From positions 1-64,000 of the forward strand of contig CAZBGI010000010.1 of assembly GCA_964491395.1 (NCBI GenBank): a stretch of DNA of 64,000 bases, given 5' to 3'. Positions 53,260 to 60,504 of the stretch are shown one piece after another. The first letter of the stretch is position 1, and every line of letters begins with the position of its first letter. This DNA comes from SKVR01 sp964491395. Lineage in GTDB: Bacteria > Bacteroidota > Bacteroidia > Bacteroidales > UBA7960. Position numbers and translations under genes: made by a program. Under the pieces are notes generated by a model. The model was not told the origin of the DNA. It saw only the letters and a program-made list of their open reading frames with translations, and made no database searches.

Positions 53260-55320
53260 TTAAGAAATTAATTTCATGAATTCATTCTCGTCTATTCGTT
53301 TTACATTCCTCTTTTTGGCTTCGTCAAGCTTGCTTCCCGGTCCTTCTCCAACAACCAGGTAGTCTGTATTATCGCTTACTGATGAGGTGGCGCGACCACC
53401 CAGAGATTCAATTCTTTCTTTGGCTTCATCACGGGTAAAAGCCTCCAGTTCACCTGTAATTACAAAGGTTTTGTTTTTCAGTTTATCTGACCGGGAAGAT
53501 TTTTGTTCTTGTATCTTTAACCCGTTTTTTTTGAGTTTATCAAGCATGTCAAGATTATGCCGGCTCCTGAAAAAATGCACAATACTTTTTGCTATTTCCG
53601 GTCCGACTTCCTGTATCTCATTTAATTCCTTTTCGCTGGCATCAGAAAGATTATCCAACGTGGTAAAGTGCCTGGCCAGTACTTTGGCCACATGCTGACC
53701 TACATGTCTTATCCCCAGTGCATAAATAAATTGATCCAGATCTGGTTTTTTTGATTTTTGGATGGCGTCATGAAGCTTTTGAGAAGATTTTTTAGCATAC
53801 CCCTCCAGCTTCTCAATGTCGGAAGGTTTTAGTTGATATAAGTCAGGAATATTTTTGATGAGTTGCTTGTCAACAAGCTGGGCTATAACCTTTTCACCCA
53901 GATTGTCAATGTTCATGGCATTTCGGGATGCAAAATGGCTCAGGCTGCCCTTAAGCTGTGCTTCACATGACAAACCAGCCGGACAAACAGTATAGGCTCC
54001 TTCGCGAACCACCCTGGTATGGCAAACGGGGCATTTTTCAGGCATTTCAAAAGCCTTTTTTCTTTTTTGCCCTTTTGATTTCACACGTCCGGAAATTTCG
54101 GGTATTACATCACCAGCCCGTTTTACTTTTACAGTGTCGCCGGGGCGCACATCTTTTTTCTTTACTTCATCTTGGTTGTGCAGGGTTGCACGGCTTACGG
54201 TTACCCCGCCCACTTCCACCGGTTCAAGCAAAGCCACGGGAGTGAGAATTCCGGTGCGTCCCACCTGCACAATGATATCGATCAGGGTGGTCACTTCTTT
54301 CCTGGGTTCAAATTTCCAGGCAAAAGCCCATCGTGGACTGCGCCCACGGTTGCCCAATTCGCTGCGAAGTTTGCGGTGGTTGAGTTTGATAACCATACCA
54401 TCTATCTCATAGGGAAGTTTTTCTCTTTTGCTTTCCAGTTCCCGGTAAAAATCCTTTATCCCTTTTTGGGTATTGGTTTGCTTGCTTTGATCATTGATTT
54501 TAAGACCCCATTTCTTAAATTGCTGCCGCAAATCCTGCTGGCTCTCAAAATCACTTTCTTTGCTATTGCTGCCAATTATTTCATAGAAGAAAATATCGAG
54601 CGGTACATCAGCTACTTTGCCCGGATCGAGCTGCCTTACTAACCCTGCTGCTGCATTGCGGGCATTGGCAAATGCTTTTTTGTTCTTTTCTATGCGTTTT
54701 TTGTTAAGTTGCTGAAAGTCTTCCTTGCCAAGGTATATTTCGCCCCGTACAGCAAGTTCCCTGGGAAAGTCATTGCCGGCACGAAGTTTTAAAGGAAGTG
54801 ACCCTATGGTTTTTGCATTTTCTGAAATATCTTCACCCTGCAGGCCATCTCCGCGGGTTGCCGCGTAATTAAAAGCACCCTTCCGGTAAACAACTTCTAC
54901 AGAGAGACCGTCGAATTTAGGCTCCAGGAAAAATTCCGTCTTTTTGCCTTTTGTTTTTTTTCGAACAAATTCGATAAAGTTTTTCATCTCTTTTTCTTTG
55001 GCCGAAGAGTTGAGACTAAGCATGGGAGCAATGTGCTTTTTTTTGGTCAGCTTATCCAGGGGTTCAGCACCCACTTTTTGGGTGGGTGAAACATCTGACT
55101 GTAAATCCGGAAACTTTTCCTCCAGCTTTAGCAACCGCTCAAAAAGCTCATCATATTTGCGGTCCGAGATATCGGGATCATTCTCTATGTAATATTGATG
55201 ATTGTGATAATTGATAGCTTCGCGCAACTGCTCTGTTTCTTTGCGGGCCTCTTTCAATTTTAAATCATCAACATTCCGCATCTCAGGAAAAGGGATTTTT
55301 ATAAAGGGATTTTTACTCAT
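53260..55320 (-). CDS. ligA: NAD-dependent DNA ligase
   Basis: A 686-residue ligase that seals nicks using NAD. The order is Ia-like N-terminus (HNHQYYIENDPDISDRKYDEL, in part), nucleotidyltransferase domain with nucleophile Lys135 in EPKFDGLSVE, OB fold with VGRTGILTPVA, zinc finger (CPVCHTRVV...CPAGLSC), HhH repeats, and a C-terminal BRCT domain (residues about 610-686). KFDG rather than the more common KIDG, together with the stress context, hints it is a second ligase rather than the housekeeping one, but I cannot see another copy. 18 bp after fpg and 11 bp before apgM. Confidence 0.94.
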   Translation of the reverse strand: MSKNPFIKIPFPEMRNVDDLKLKEARKETEQLREAINYHNHQYYIENDPDISDRKYDELFERLLKLEEKFPDLQSDVSPTQKVGAEPLDKLTKKKHIAPMLSLNSSAKEKEMKNFIEFVRKKTKGKKTEFFLEPKFDGLSVEVVYRKGAFNYAATRGDGLQGEDISENAKTIGSLPLKLRAGNDFPRELAVRGEIYLGKEDFQQLNKKRIEKNKKAFANARNAAAGLVRQLDPGKVADVPLDIFFYEIIGSNSKESDFESQQDLRQQFKKWGLKINDQSKQTNTQKGIKDFYRELESKREKLPYEIDGMVIKLNHRKLRSELGNRGRSPRWAFAWKFEPRKEVTTLIDIIVQVGRTGILTPVALLEPVEVGGVTVSRATLHNQDEVKKKDVRPGDTVKVKRAGDVIPEISGRVKSKGQKRKKAFEMPEKCPVCHTRVVREGAYTVCPAGLSCEAQLKGSLSHFASRNAMNIDNLGEKVIAQLVDKQLIKNIPDLYQLKPSDIEKLEGYAKKSSQKLHDAIQKSKKPDLDQFIYALGIRHVGQHVAKVLARHFTTLDNLSDASEKELNEIQEVGPEIAKSIVHFFRSRHNLDMLDKLKKNGLKIQEQKSSRSDKLKNKTFVITGELEAFTRDEAKERIESLGGRATSSVSDNTDYLVVGEGPGSKLDEAKKRNVKRIDENEFMKLIS

Positions 55321-55338
55321 GGCGTAATTTTTTCCGGA

Positions 55339-56127
55339 TCATGAATCGCTTTTTTTCTGGCAATCAGGACAGTAATAACCTGCCCTTCCAGATATTTTGA
55401 TTTTCTTTATTTTGCCCTTGCCCCTGGGACATTTTTTGCCATCTTTGCGATTGGGAAGTAAAAAATCATCAGGCATACGGCTAACATCAGCTTCTTTTTT
55501 AATGGCAGTTTTAAGCACTTTGTCCATTTGTTTATACAGCTCTTTTCCTTGTTTTTCAGTAAGCTTATTTGCTTTTTGCCTGGGATGAATGCAGGCATGA
55601 AACAGAATTTCATCCGCATATACATTTCCAATACCACATAATGTGGATTGATCCATGAAAAAACTTTTAATGGAGGCTCTGCTTTCATTCATTTTAGAAA
55701 GAAATTCCGTTTGACTGATCCCGAGGGCATCAGGACCCAGATCCTGCTCTTTTATATATTCTTCTGTATTATTGGTGATCTCAACCTTGCCCAGTTTTCG
55801 TTTTGAAACATATACAAGTTTATGCTTGTTGTTCAGTTCAAATATACATTTGGCATAAGAGGAAACTTCTGAATCTGTATCACTATAGCTAAGAAGGCCC
55901 GTCATACCGAAATGCAATACCAGAGAATAATTGTTGTCCATTTCTATGAACAGGTATTTTCCTCTGCGCCGGGTCTTTTTTATTTCCTGGTTTTTTATAT
56001 ATCTGCCCAGGCTGCTTTTGGTGGCATCAATAAATTTTTCATCTTTTACAACTATATCCTCCACCTTGCTTCCAATGGATTTATCAGCTGCTTTTTTGTA
56101 TACTTCAACATCTGGCAATTCGGGCAT
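55339..56127 (-). CDS. Formamidopyrimidine-DNA glycosylase family protein (Fpg/MutM)
   Basis: A 262-residue base-excision glycosylase/AP lyase starting MPELPDVEVYKKAAD, which supplies the catalytic Pro2 and Glu3. The central H2TH region runs around LCGIGNVYADEIL. The zinc finger is unusual: in place of the first C-x2-C pair only one cysteine (CPRGKGK) remains, while the second pair (CPDC) is present. Either the zinc is held by three cysteines or the finger is metal-free. Related to MutM, which removes 8-oxoguanine. First gene of the fpg-ligA-apgM-esterase operon (18 bp before ligA). Confidence 0.88.
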   Translation of the reverse strand: MPELPDVEVYKKAADKSIGSKVEDIVVKDEKFIDATKSSLGRYIKNQEIKKTRRRGKYLFIEMDNNYSLVLHFGMTGLLSYSDTDSEVSSYAKCIFELNNKHKLVYVSKRKLGKVEITNNTEEYIKEQDLGPDALGISQTEFLSKMNESRASIKSFFMDQSTLCGIGNVYADEILFHACIHPRQKANKLTEKQGKELYKQMDKVLKTAIKKEADVSRMPDDFLLPNRKDGKKCPRGKGKIKKIKISGRAGYYCPDCQKKSDS

Positions 56128-56165
56128 AACAGGGTGTTTTTATTGGTTTTAAAATGGCAACGATT

Positions 56166-56220
56166 ACAAAAGCAACAACTTTAAGCATGTACCCTACAAG
56201 CATAAAGCTGTTGCTTTTGT
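56166..56220 (-). terminator. Hairpin between the first BON gene and fpg
   Basis: ACAAAAGCAACA (56166-56177) pairs perfectly with TGTTGCTTTTGT (56209-56220), with an additional inner TTTA/TAAA. It lies just past the BON gene stop, on the minus strand, with a weak T-run; probably the BON terminator. Confidence 0.5.
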
Positions 56221-56236
56221 TGCTGTGAGAAAATAG

Positions 56237-56905
56237 TTATCCAACGATAATGTCATCAATAACATCCAATACACCTGCAGTAAGCATGGCTGTATCAAAT
56301 GCTTCTTTTTTCATGGTATAATAAGGAACAATTCCTGAAAGACGAGCAACGCCATTGGTTACACTTACGTCAACTTTGTCGGCATCAATGAAAATATTCC
56401 TTTGGAATGCCCTTTTAATATCACTTTCGATGTCTAAATCAACAAATGTTTTTCCCACAATAACGGTTAGATTGTTTTCAACATACAATACACCCTTTGT
56501 GGCATAAGACAAATTGGAAGCGAGATTCTTCTCCCAATAACTATTTACGGTACCTGTTAGCGTAACAACCCCATTTGTAGTTTCAATGTCGATATTTGTT
56601 GCATCGATCTGGTCATTCCAAAGGAGTTTGCTTTCTATCATGTTGGTAATCTCGGTGTCACTTGGTAATGTCACTCCTGCCGGGAATTCAACTTCGATAT
56701 TGTTATCCACCCGTACTACATCAGCCACACGATAAGCATTATCCTGGGCAGCTATTTTTGCAGTATAGCTGGGCACAACACCTGAAAGTTGAACAACCCC
56801 ATCAGCTACACTTACCAATACGTCATTTGCATCAACGCTGGCATCCCAAGTCAATTGGTCTACCACTTCCTGTTTGATTAATTCATCTGCTTTTTTTGTA
56901 CTCAT
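56237..56905 (-). CDS. BON domain protein, copy 1
   Basis: A 222-residue protein made of three BON domains (about 8-75, 80-148 and 155-221), each with VVQLSG/VVTLTG/VARLSG strand motifs and a conserved hydrophobic helix. No signal peptide is seen, so it appears cytoplasmic, unlike OsmY of Escherichia coli. BON domains bind membranes, lipids or other ligands and recur in osmotic stress proteins. About 150 bp upstream lies a closely related second copy (57058-57723). Alignment of the two by eye gives extensive identity, showing gene duplication. Confidence 0.9.
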   Translation of the reverse strand: MSTKKADELIKQEVVDQLTWDASVDANDVLVSVADGVVQLSGVVPSYTAKIAAQDNAYRVADVVRVDNNIEVEFPAGVTLPSDTEITNMIESKLLWNDQIDATNIDIETTNGVVTLTGTVNSYWEKNLASNLSYATKGVLYVENNLTVIVGKTFVDLDIESDIKRAFQRNIFIDADKVDVSVTNGVARLSGIVPYYTMKKEAFDTAMLTAGVLDVIDDIIVG

Positions 56906-57057
56906 AACAGTAAAATTTTAAGGTTTCTAAAAAGGTTTCTTGCATGATCAAAATGTAAAAAGACATTTCAATTGCTTTAAATAGCGTAAAGAAATCAGAG
57001 GTATAAATTTGTCAGGCAGCCTGCAATGGTTGTTACTTTTGTTGATGTTTTTCAAAA

Positions 57058-57723
57058 TTAAGCTATGATAATATCATCCGTTACATCTAATATTCCTGCA
57101 GTCATCATGGCAGCATTAAACGCTTCTTCTTTCATAGGGTAGAGAGGAACAGTGCCTGTAAGATGAGCAATACCATTCTTCACCGAGACATCAATTTTAT
57201 CGGCATCAATTAAAACATTTCTTTTGAAAGCCCTTTTGATATCATTTTCAATATCAGTATCAGAAAATTTTTTTCCAGCAACAACGGCAAGATTGTTTTC
57301 TACATGCTGAACCCCCTTTGTCGCAGACGCAAGATTTTTAGCGAGACTTTTCTCCCAAAAACTATTTACTGTACCTGTTAGAGTAACAGCACCCTTGAGG
57401 GTCTCAACATGAATGTTGTCGGCATCTATTCGATCATCCCAAAGGAACTTTTTATTAATCATGTTGGTAATCTCGGTATCAACCGATATTATTAATTCGG
57501 GCAGAAGCTCAACATCAATTAAGTTTTCTACTCTCACTACATCAGCCACCTTATAGGCATTTTTCCCGGCAGCATGTTTTGCAGTGTAAGTTGACACTAC
57601 ACCTGATAACTGAACAACTCCGTCATCTACATTTACATTAACATCATTGGCATCTATGCTGGTGTCCCAAACCAATTGGTCCAGCACCTCCTGTTTAATA
57701 AATTCATCTGTATTTTTTTTCAT
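57058..57723 (-). CDS. BON domain protein, copy 2
   Basis: A 221-residue paralogue of the neighbouring BON protein with the same three-domain layout (MKKNTDEFIKQEVLDQLVWD opening; ILDVTDDIIIA ending). The many shared segments (GVVQLSGVV, VTLTGTVNSFWEK, KRAFKRNVLIDADKIDVS) differ mostly at conserved substitutions, so both copies are probably maintained. A sigma-54-like element (57787-57771) and the palindrome at 57917 lie upstream, on the minus-strand side, while copy 1 shows no such element. Confidence 0.9.
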   Translation of the reverse strand: MKKNTDEFIKQEVLDQLVWDTSIDANDVNVNVDDGVVQLSGVVSTYTAKHAAGKNAYKVADVVRVENLIDVELLPELIISVDTEITNMINKKFLWDDRIDADNIHVETLKGAVTLTGTVNSFWEKSLAKNLASATKGVQHVENNLAVVAGKKFSDTDIENDIKRAFKRNVLIDADKIDVSVKNGIAHLTGTVPLYPMKEEAFNAAMMTAGILDVTDDIIIA

Positions 57724-57770
57724 ATCATTTTGTGTTTGAAAACTTAATTGACTTTTTTACTACAAAAATC

Positions 57771-57787
57771 TGCCAAAAGACGTTCCA
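57771..57787 (-). promoter_or_regulatory. Sigma-54-like -24/-12 element of BON copy 2
   Basis: Minus strand TGGAACGTCTTTTGGCA: TGG-A-AC, five bases, then TTGG, with GG at the -12 GC. It lies 47 bp before the start codon and 130 bp from the palindrome at 57917. Confidence 0.3.
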
Positions 57788-57916
57788 ATTTCATTGTTTC
57801 CAACTGAAATTGAAGCACCTTTGTGAGATAAAGTGTGCAGGTTGCATTATAGCTTTGCAAAGAATTCCGGGGTGTTGTTTTGAGGAAATAAGATTGCAGG
57901 AAATTTTACACAGGTG

Positions 57917-57932
57917 TGTAGAAAATACTACA
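57917..57932. promoter_or_regulatory. Palindrome TGTAG-N6-CTACA
   Basis: TGTAGAAAATACTACA, a perfect palindrome at the arms with spacer six, overlapping the stop codon of the DUF72 gene (57928-57930). Upstream of BON copy 2. Confidence 0.45.
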
Positions 57933-58659
57933 ACCCGAAAAGCTTTTTAAGCGTAAGGGCATTTTTAAAAGCATTCCCATGCTTGTCATTATTAAAGTAA
58001 ATAAACAACTGCTGAATATCCTCCAGTTCACTCAATCGGTTTTTCCAATCTTTCAGTTCGTTTTCAGAATAGAGATAATCATACCATTCGCTTTTCCCAT
58101 GAAACCTTACATAAGCGGTTTTGTGGGTCACAACGAGGTCTTCGGGAAGATTGCCGGGAGCAGACAGAATACAAAAAGCAACATTGTTTTTTTTCATCAA
58201 CTCATAAATCTCTTCGTCGAACCAGGAATGATGGCGAAACTCAAACACATGGGTAAAGTTTTTATCCAGTTTCGTGCACAAGGATTCCAGTTTAGCGACG
58301 TTTTTGTGCAGATTTCCCGGCAATTGCCAGAGTATGCAGCTGATTTTTTCTTTAAGAGGATTGAGGGATGTCTGAAAAGCGTCCAGTTTTTCCATGAAAG
58401 CGTCGTCAATATTAAACTTCTTCAGATGGGTAAAAAACCGATGCGCCTTAATGGTGAATGTAAAATGCTCAGGGGTTTGGCTGTTCCAGTTATCCAGGGT
58501 TTCTTTTTCGGGGAACTTGTAGAAGGTATTATTGATTTCAACAGTATTAAACTTTTTTGCATAAAATGAAAGCCATTCTTCCTTGGGTAATTCATCCGGG
58601 TAAAAGCTCCCTTTCCAGTCTTCGTATGAATAGCCGCTACAACCTATATGAGTTTTCAT
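57928..58659 (-). CDS. DUF72 domain protein
   Basis: A 243-residue protein starting MKTHIGCSGYSYEDWKGSFYP, the DUF72 N-terminus, with NTFYKFP, FAVKAHRF-like (here FTIKAHRF), and FEFRHHSW segments of the family's TIM barrel. The family is widespread with no established function I can name; some suspect a DNA- or RNA-linked role. Follows the TrkA-C protein gene by 35 bp, suggesting an operon. Confidence 0.88.
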   Translation of the reverse strand: MKTHIGCSGYSYEDWKGSFYPDELPKEEWLSFYAKKFNTVEINNTFYKFPEKETLDNWNSQTPEHFTFTIKAHRFFTHLKKFNIDDAFMEKLDAFQTSLNPLKEKISCILWQLPGNLHKNVAKLESLCTKLDKNFTHVFEFRHHSWFDEEIYELMKKNNVAFCILSAPGNLPEDLVVTHKTAYVRFHGKSEWYDYLYSENELKDWKNRLSELEDIQQLFIYFNNDKHGNAFKNALTLKKLFGL

Positions 58660-58694
58660 GAGATACGTGGTTTAAGTGAAATACTATTTCATGT

Positions 58695-59492
58695 CTATTG
58701 TTGACTTTCATCATTTTTCTGTTGTTCTTTCTTATTCTTTCTGTGATCTTCTTTGGCTGACTCATGTTCCTTTTCCCCTTTAGGGTTTTGTTTGCGTTGT
58801 TCAAGGTTTTTCAGGTTATCTTCCTTGCCATATAGGGTGAGGTTGTCACCGGGTTGTATTTGAGTTGTGCCATCCGGAGTGCCCAGGTAAGTGCCATCTT
58901 TTCGTTCTATGGCAATAAGATTAATGCCCTCTTTTGTCAGTCTCAGTTCTTTTAGTTTCCTGTTGGCCATCCAATCATCTTCTTTTACGGTAATCACCGT
59001 AATTTCATATTCATCCTGCAGCTTTAGCAATGAGACGTAATCGATATTGCGAAGATTGTGAAATCTGTTGAGAGCATTATCAATTAACCTTACGAGCTGC
59101 TTGTCCAGCCATTTACTTTTAGATAAGGACCAAATTAAAAATATAAAAAAACCGATAAGTCCAAGTCTTATAAGTCTGTCAAATGATTCCAGTTCGTCTC
59201 CTATGAAAGTAAGCATGAGGGAAGCTATGGCGGAAACAACGCCTATATTACCGATAAGCATAAGTACCATGATGATTTTTCTTCTCAGAGGATGGGTAGT
59301 AATTTTTTCAGCTTCGCGGGTGGTAAAACCCACCCCTGTAAAGGCTGACCTTGCCTGGAATATTGCAGCATCCTGCGCCAGGCCTGTTTTAATCAAAGCC
59401 CTTGCACCTATTTTGGTAATGATAATGGATAAAAATATTATTATAAACAGACTTATTAGGGGACCCATTTTCTGGTAATTTTTGCCTGGCAA
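58695..59492 (-). CDS. Membrane protein with TrkA C-terminal (RCK_C) domain
   Basis: A 265-residue protein with three or so membrane helices in the first 135 residues (with AFTGVGFTTREAEKI between, resembling pore segments), then a TrkA-C domain (about 155-225: YEITVITVKEDDWMANRKLKELRL in part, then PGDNLTLYG) and a highly charged tail (EKEHESAKEDHRKNKKEQQKND). TrkA-C domains bind nucleotides or small regulators of potassium channels or transporters. A potassium or other ion channel-like role is inferred. An in-frame ATG eight codons inside is an alternative start. Operon with DUF72. Confidence 0.75.
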   Translation of the reverse strand: MPGKNYQKMGPLISLFIIIFLSIIITKIGARALIKTGLAQDAAIFQARSAFTGVGFTTREAEKITTHPLRRKIIMVLMLIGNIGVVSAIASLMLTFIGDELESFDRLIRLGLIGFFIFLIWSLSKSKWLDKQLVRLIDNALNRFHNLRNIDYVSLLKLQDEYEITVITVKEDDWMANRKLKELRLTKEGINLIAIERKDGTYLGTPDGTTQIQPGDNLTLYGKEDNLKNLEQRKQNPKGEKEHESAKEDHRKNKKEQQKNDESQQ

Positions 59493-59546
59493 TCTCTTCT
59501 GTAGGGAGGATGATTCAAGTTATTTTTATAATTGTTGTTGATTGAG

Positions 59547-59592
59547 TCATCCCCGGAAGGAAAAGGCAAGACCTTTATATTCCCGGGGATGA
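59547..59592. repeat. Perfect inverted repeat between two minus-strand genes
   Basis: TCATCCCCGG (59547-59556) pairs with CCGGGGATGA (59583-59592) around a 26-nt loop. It lies just past the PRC-barrel gene's stop. No T-run follows, so it is either a Rho-dependent stem or a binding site. Confidence 0.5.
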
Positions 59593-59618
59593 ATGGTGTA
59601 AAGGAATTAAAATCCTAC

Positions 59619-60389
59619 TTACTTCTCATCTGAAGGAAAGACTCTTTGATAATATTCTTTGAGTGCTTCTTCAAAAGCCTGATCCACTGGTTTGCCAGTA
59701 TCAAATTCAGGTGCATTTTTAATCGTATCGGTATCAACATCAATGGAGACTTCGCGGGTTTCATAACTGATTTTATCTAACCAATTGATGAGAAGAATGA
59801 CTTTTTTGCTCCACGGACGCCAGTTGCTGGTATCTATGATAAGGTAAATCAATTGCCAGTCGGCATCATCTGCAATCAAATCTTCAACATGTCCCAGGTG
59901 TCCGTCGGTTGCCAGTATATGATATCCCATTACTTCTTTAAAACTTCTGAGTTTGGTGGCCAGCCTTTCTTCGCTGACCTTTTCTTCACTGACTTCTTTA
60001 GTGGGCACATTTAATGGCCTCGCGGGGTAATACAATCCGGTATGGGTAGGGGGAATGTATCCCGAACTCCAGTAGGCTGCATATCCGTAGTGTTTCATGA
60101 GTTCCTTTTCATATTCCCGCGAAATCGTGGGTATATCTTCGGGCGATGGACTGTTCTCTATTTGTTTTGAGGTCAGGTTTACAGAAATCAATTCTTCATC
60201 CCACAGAGGCTCTTTCAGAGCATTTATAGGAAGCAGCACTCTTTTGTCTTTGAAAAAACTTCCGAAGTCTGCATCCAGATATCGTACTTTCCAGGTGTCT
60301 TCATCAAAGAGGAAATCTTTGATCTTACCTTTTTTTCCATCTGATGTTTCAATGGAAAACCCTTTCAATTCATCTAATCTGCGTTTCAT
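59619..60389 (-). CDS. PRC-barrel domain protein
   Basis: A 256-residue protein with two PRC-barrel domains (about 3-75 and 140-215). The first has MKRRLDELKGFSIETSDGKKGK (in part), a usual PRC N-terminus, and WKVRYLDADFG; the second has GYHILATDGHLGHVEDLIADDADW (in part). The C-terminal region has NAPEFDTGKPVDQAFEEALKEYYQR (in part). PRC-barrels act in photosynthesis, RNA processing and, here probably, in unspecified stress-linked functions. Monocistronic. Confidence 0.88.
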   Translation of the reverse strand: MKRRLDELKGFSIETSDGKKGKIKDFLFDEDTWKVRYLDADFGSFFKDKRVLLPINALKEPLWDEELISVNLTSKQIENSPSPEDIPTISREYEKELMKHYGYAAYWSSGYIPPTHTGLYYPARPLNVPTKEVSEEKVSEERLATKLRSFKEVMGYHILATDGHLGHVEDLIADDADWQLIYLIIDTSNWRPWSKKVILLINWLDKISYETREVSIDVDTDTIKNAPEFDTGKPVDQAFEEALKEYYQRVFPSDEK

Positions 60390-60429
60390 AGTAATTGTTT
60401 TTTATGTGAATAATAAGATTGGCAAAAAA

Positions 60430-60480
60430 TGATTCCTTAAGGGAATCAAAATTAATTTCACTATTGTATTTGAAATAGTG
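60430..60480. repeat. Two inverted repeats between the kinase and PRC-barrel genes
   Basis: TGATTCCTTAAGGGAATCA (60430-60448) is a near-perfect palindrome; CACTATT (60459-60465) and AATAGTG (60474-60480) form another. The second could end transcription of the kinase gene; the first may be an operator upstream of the PRC-barrel gene. Confidence 0.35.
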
Positions 60481-60504
60481 TTGTGTAATTTATTTAAAAT
60501 CAGG

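Noticed and set aside
57022..57037. Sigma-54-like element AGTAACAACCATTGCA upstream of BON copy 1
   Set aside because: -12 TTGCA is exact but -24 has GT for GG, and no palindrome accompanies it.
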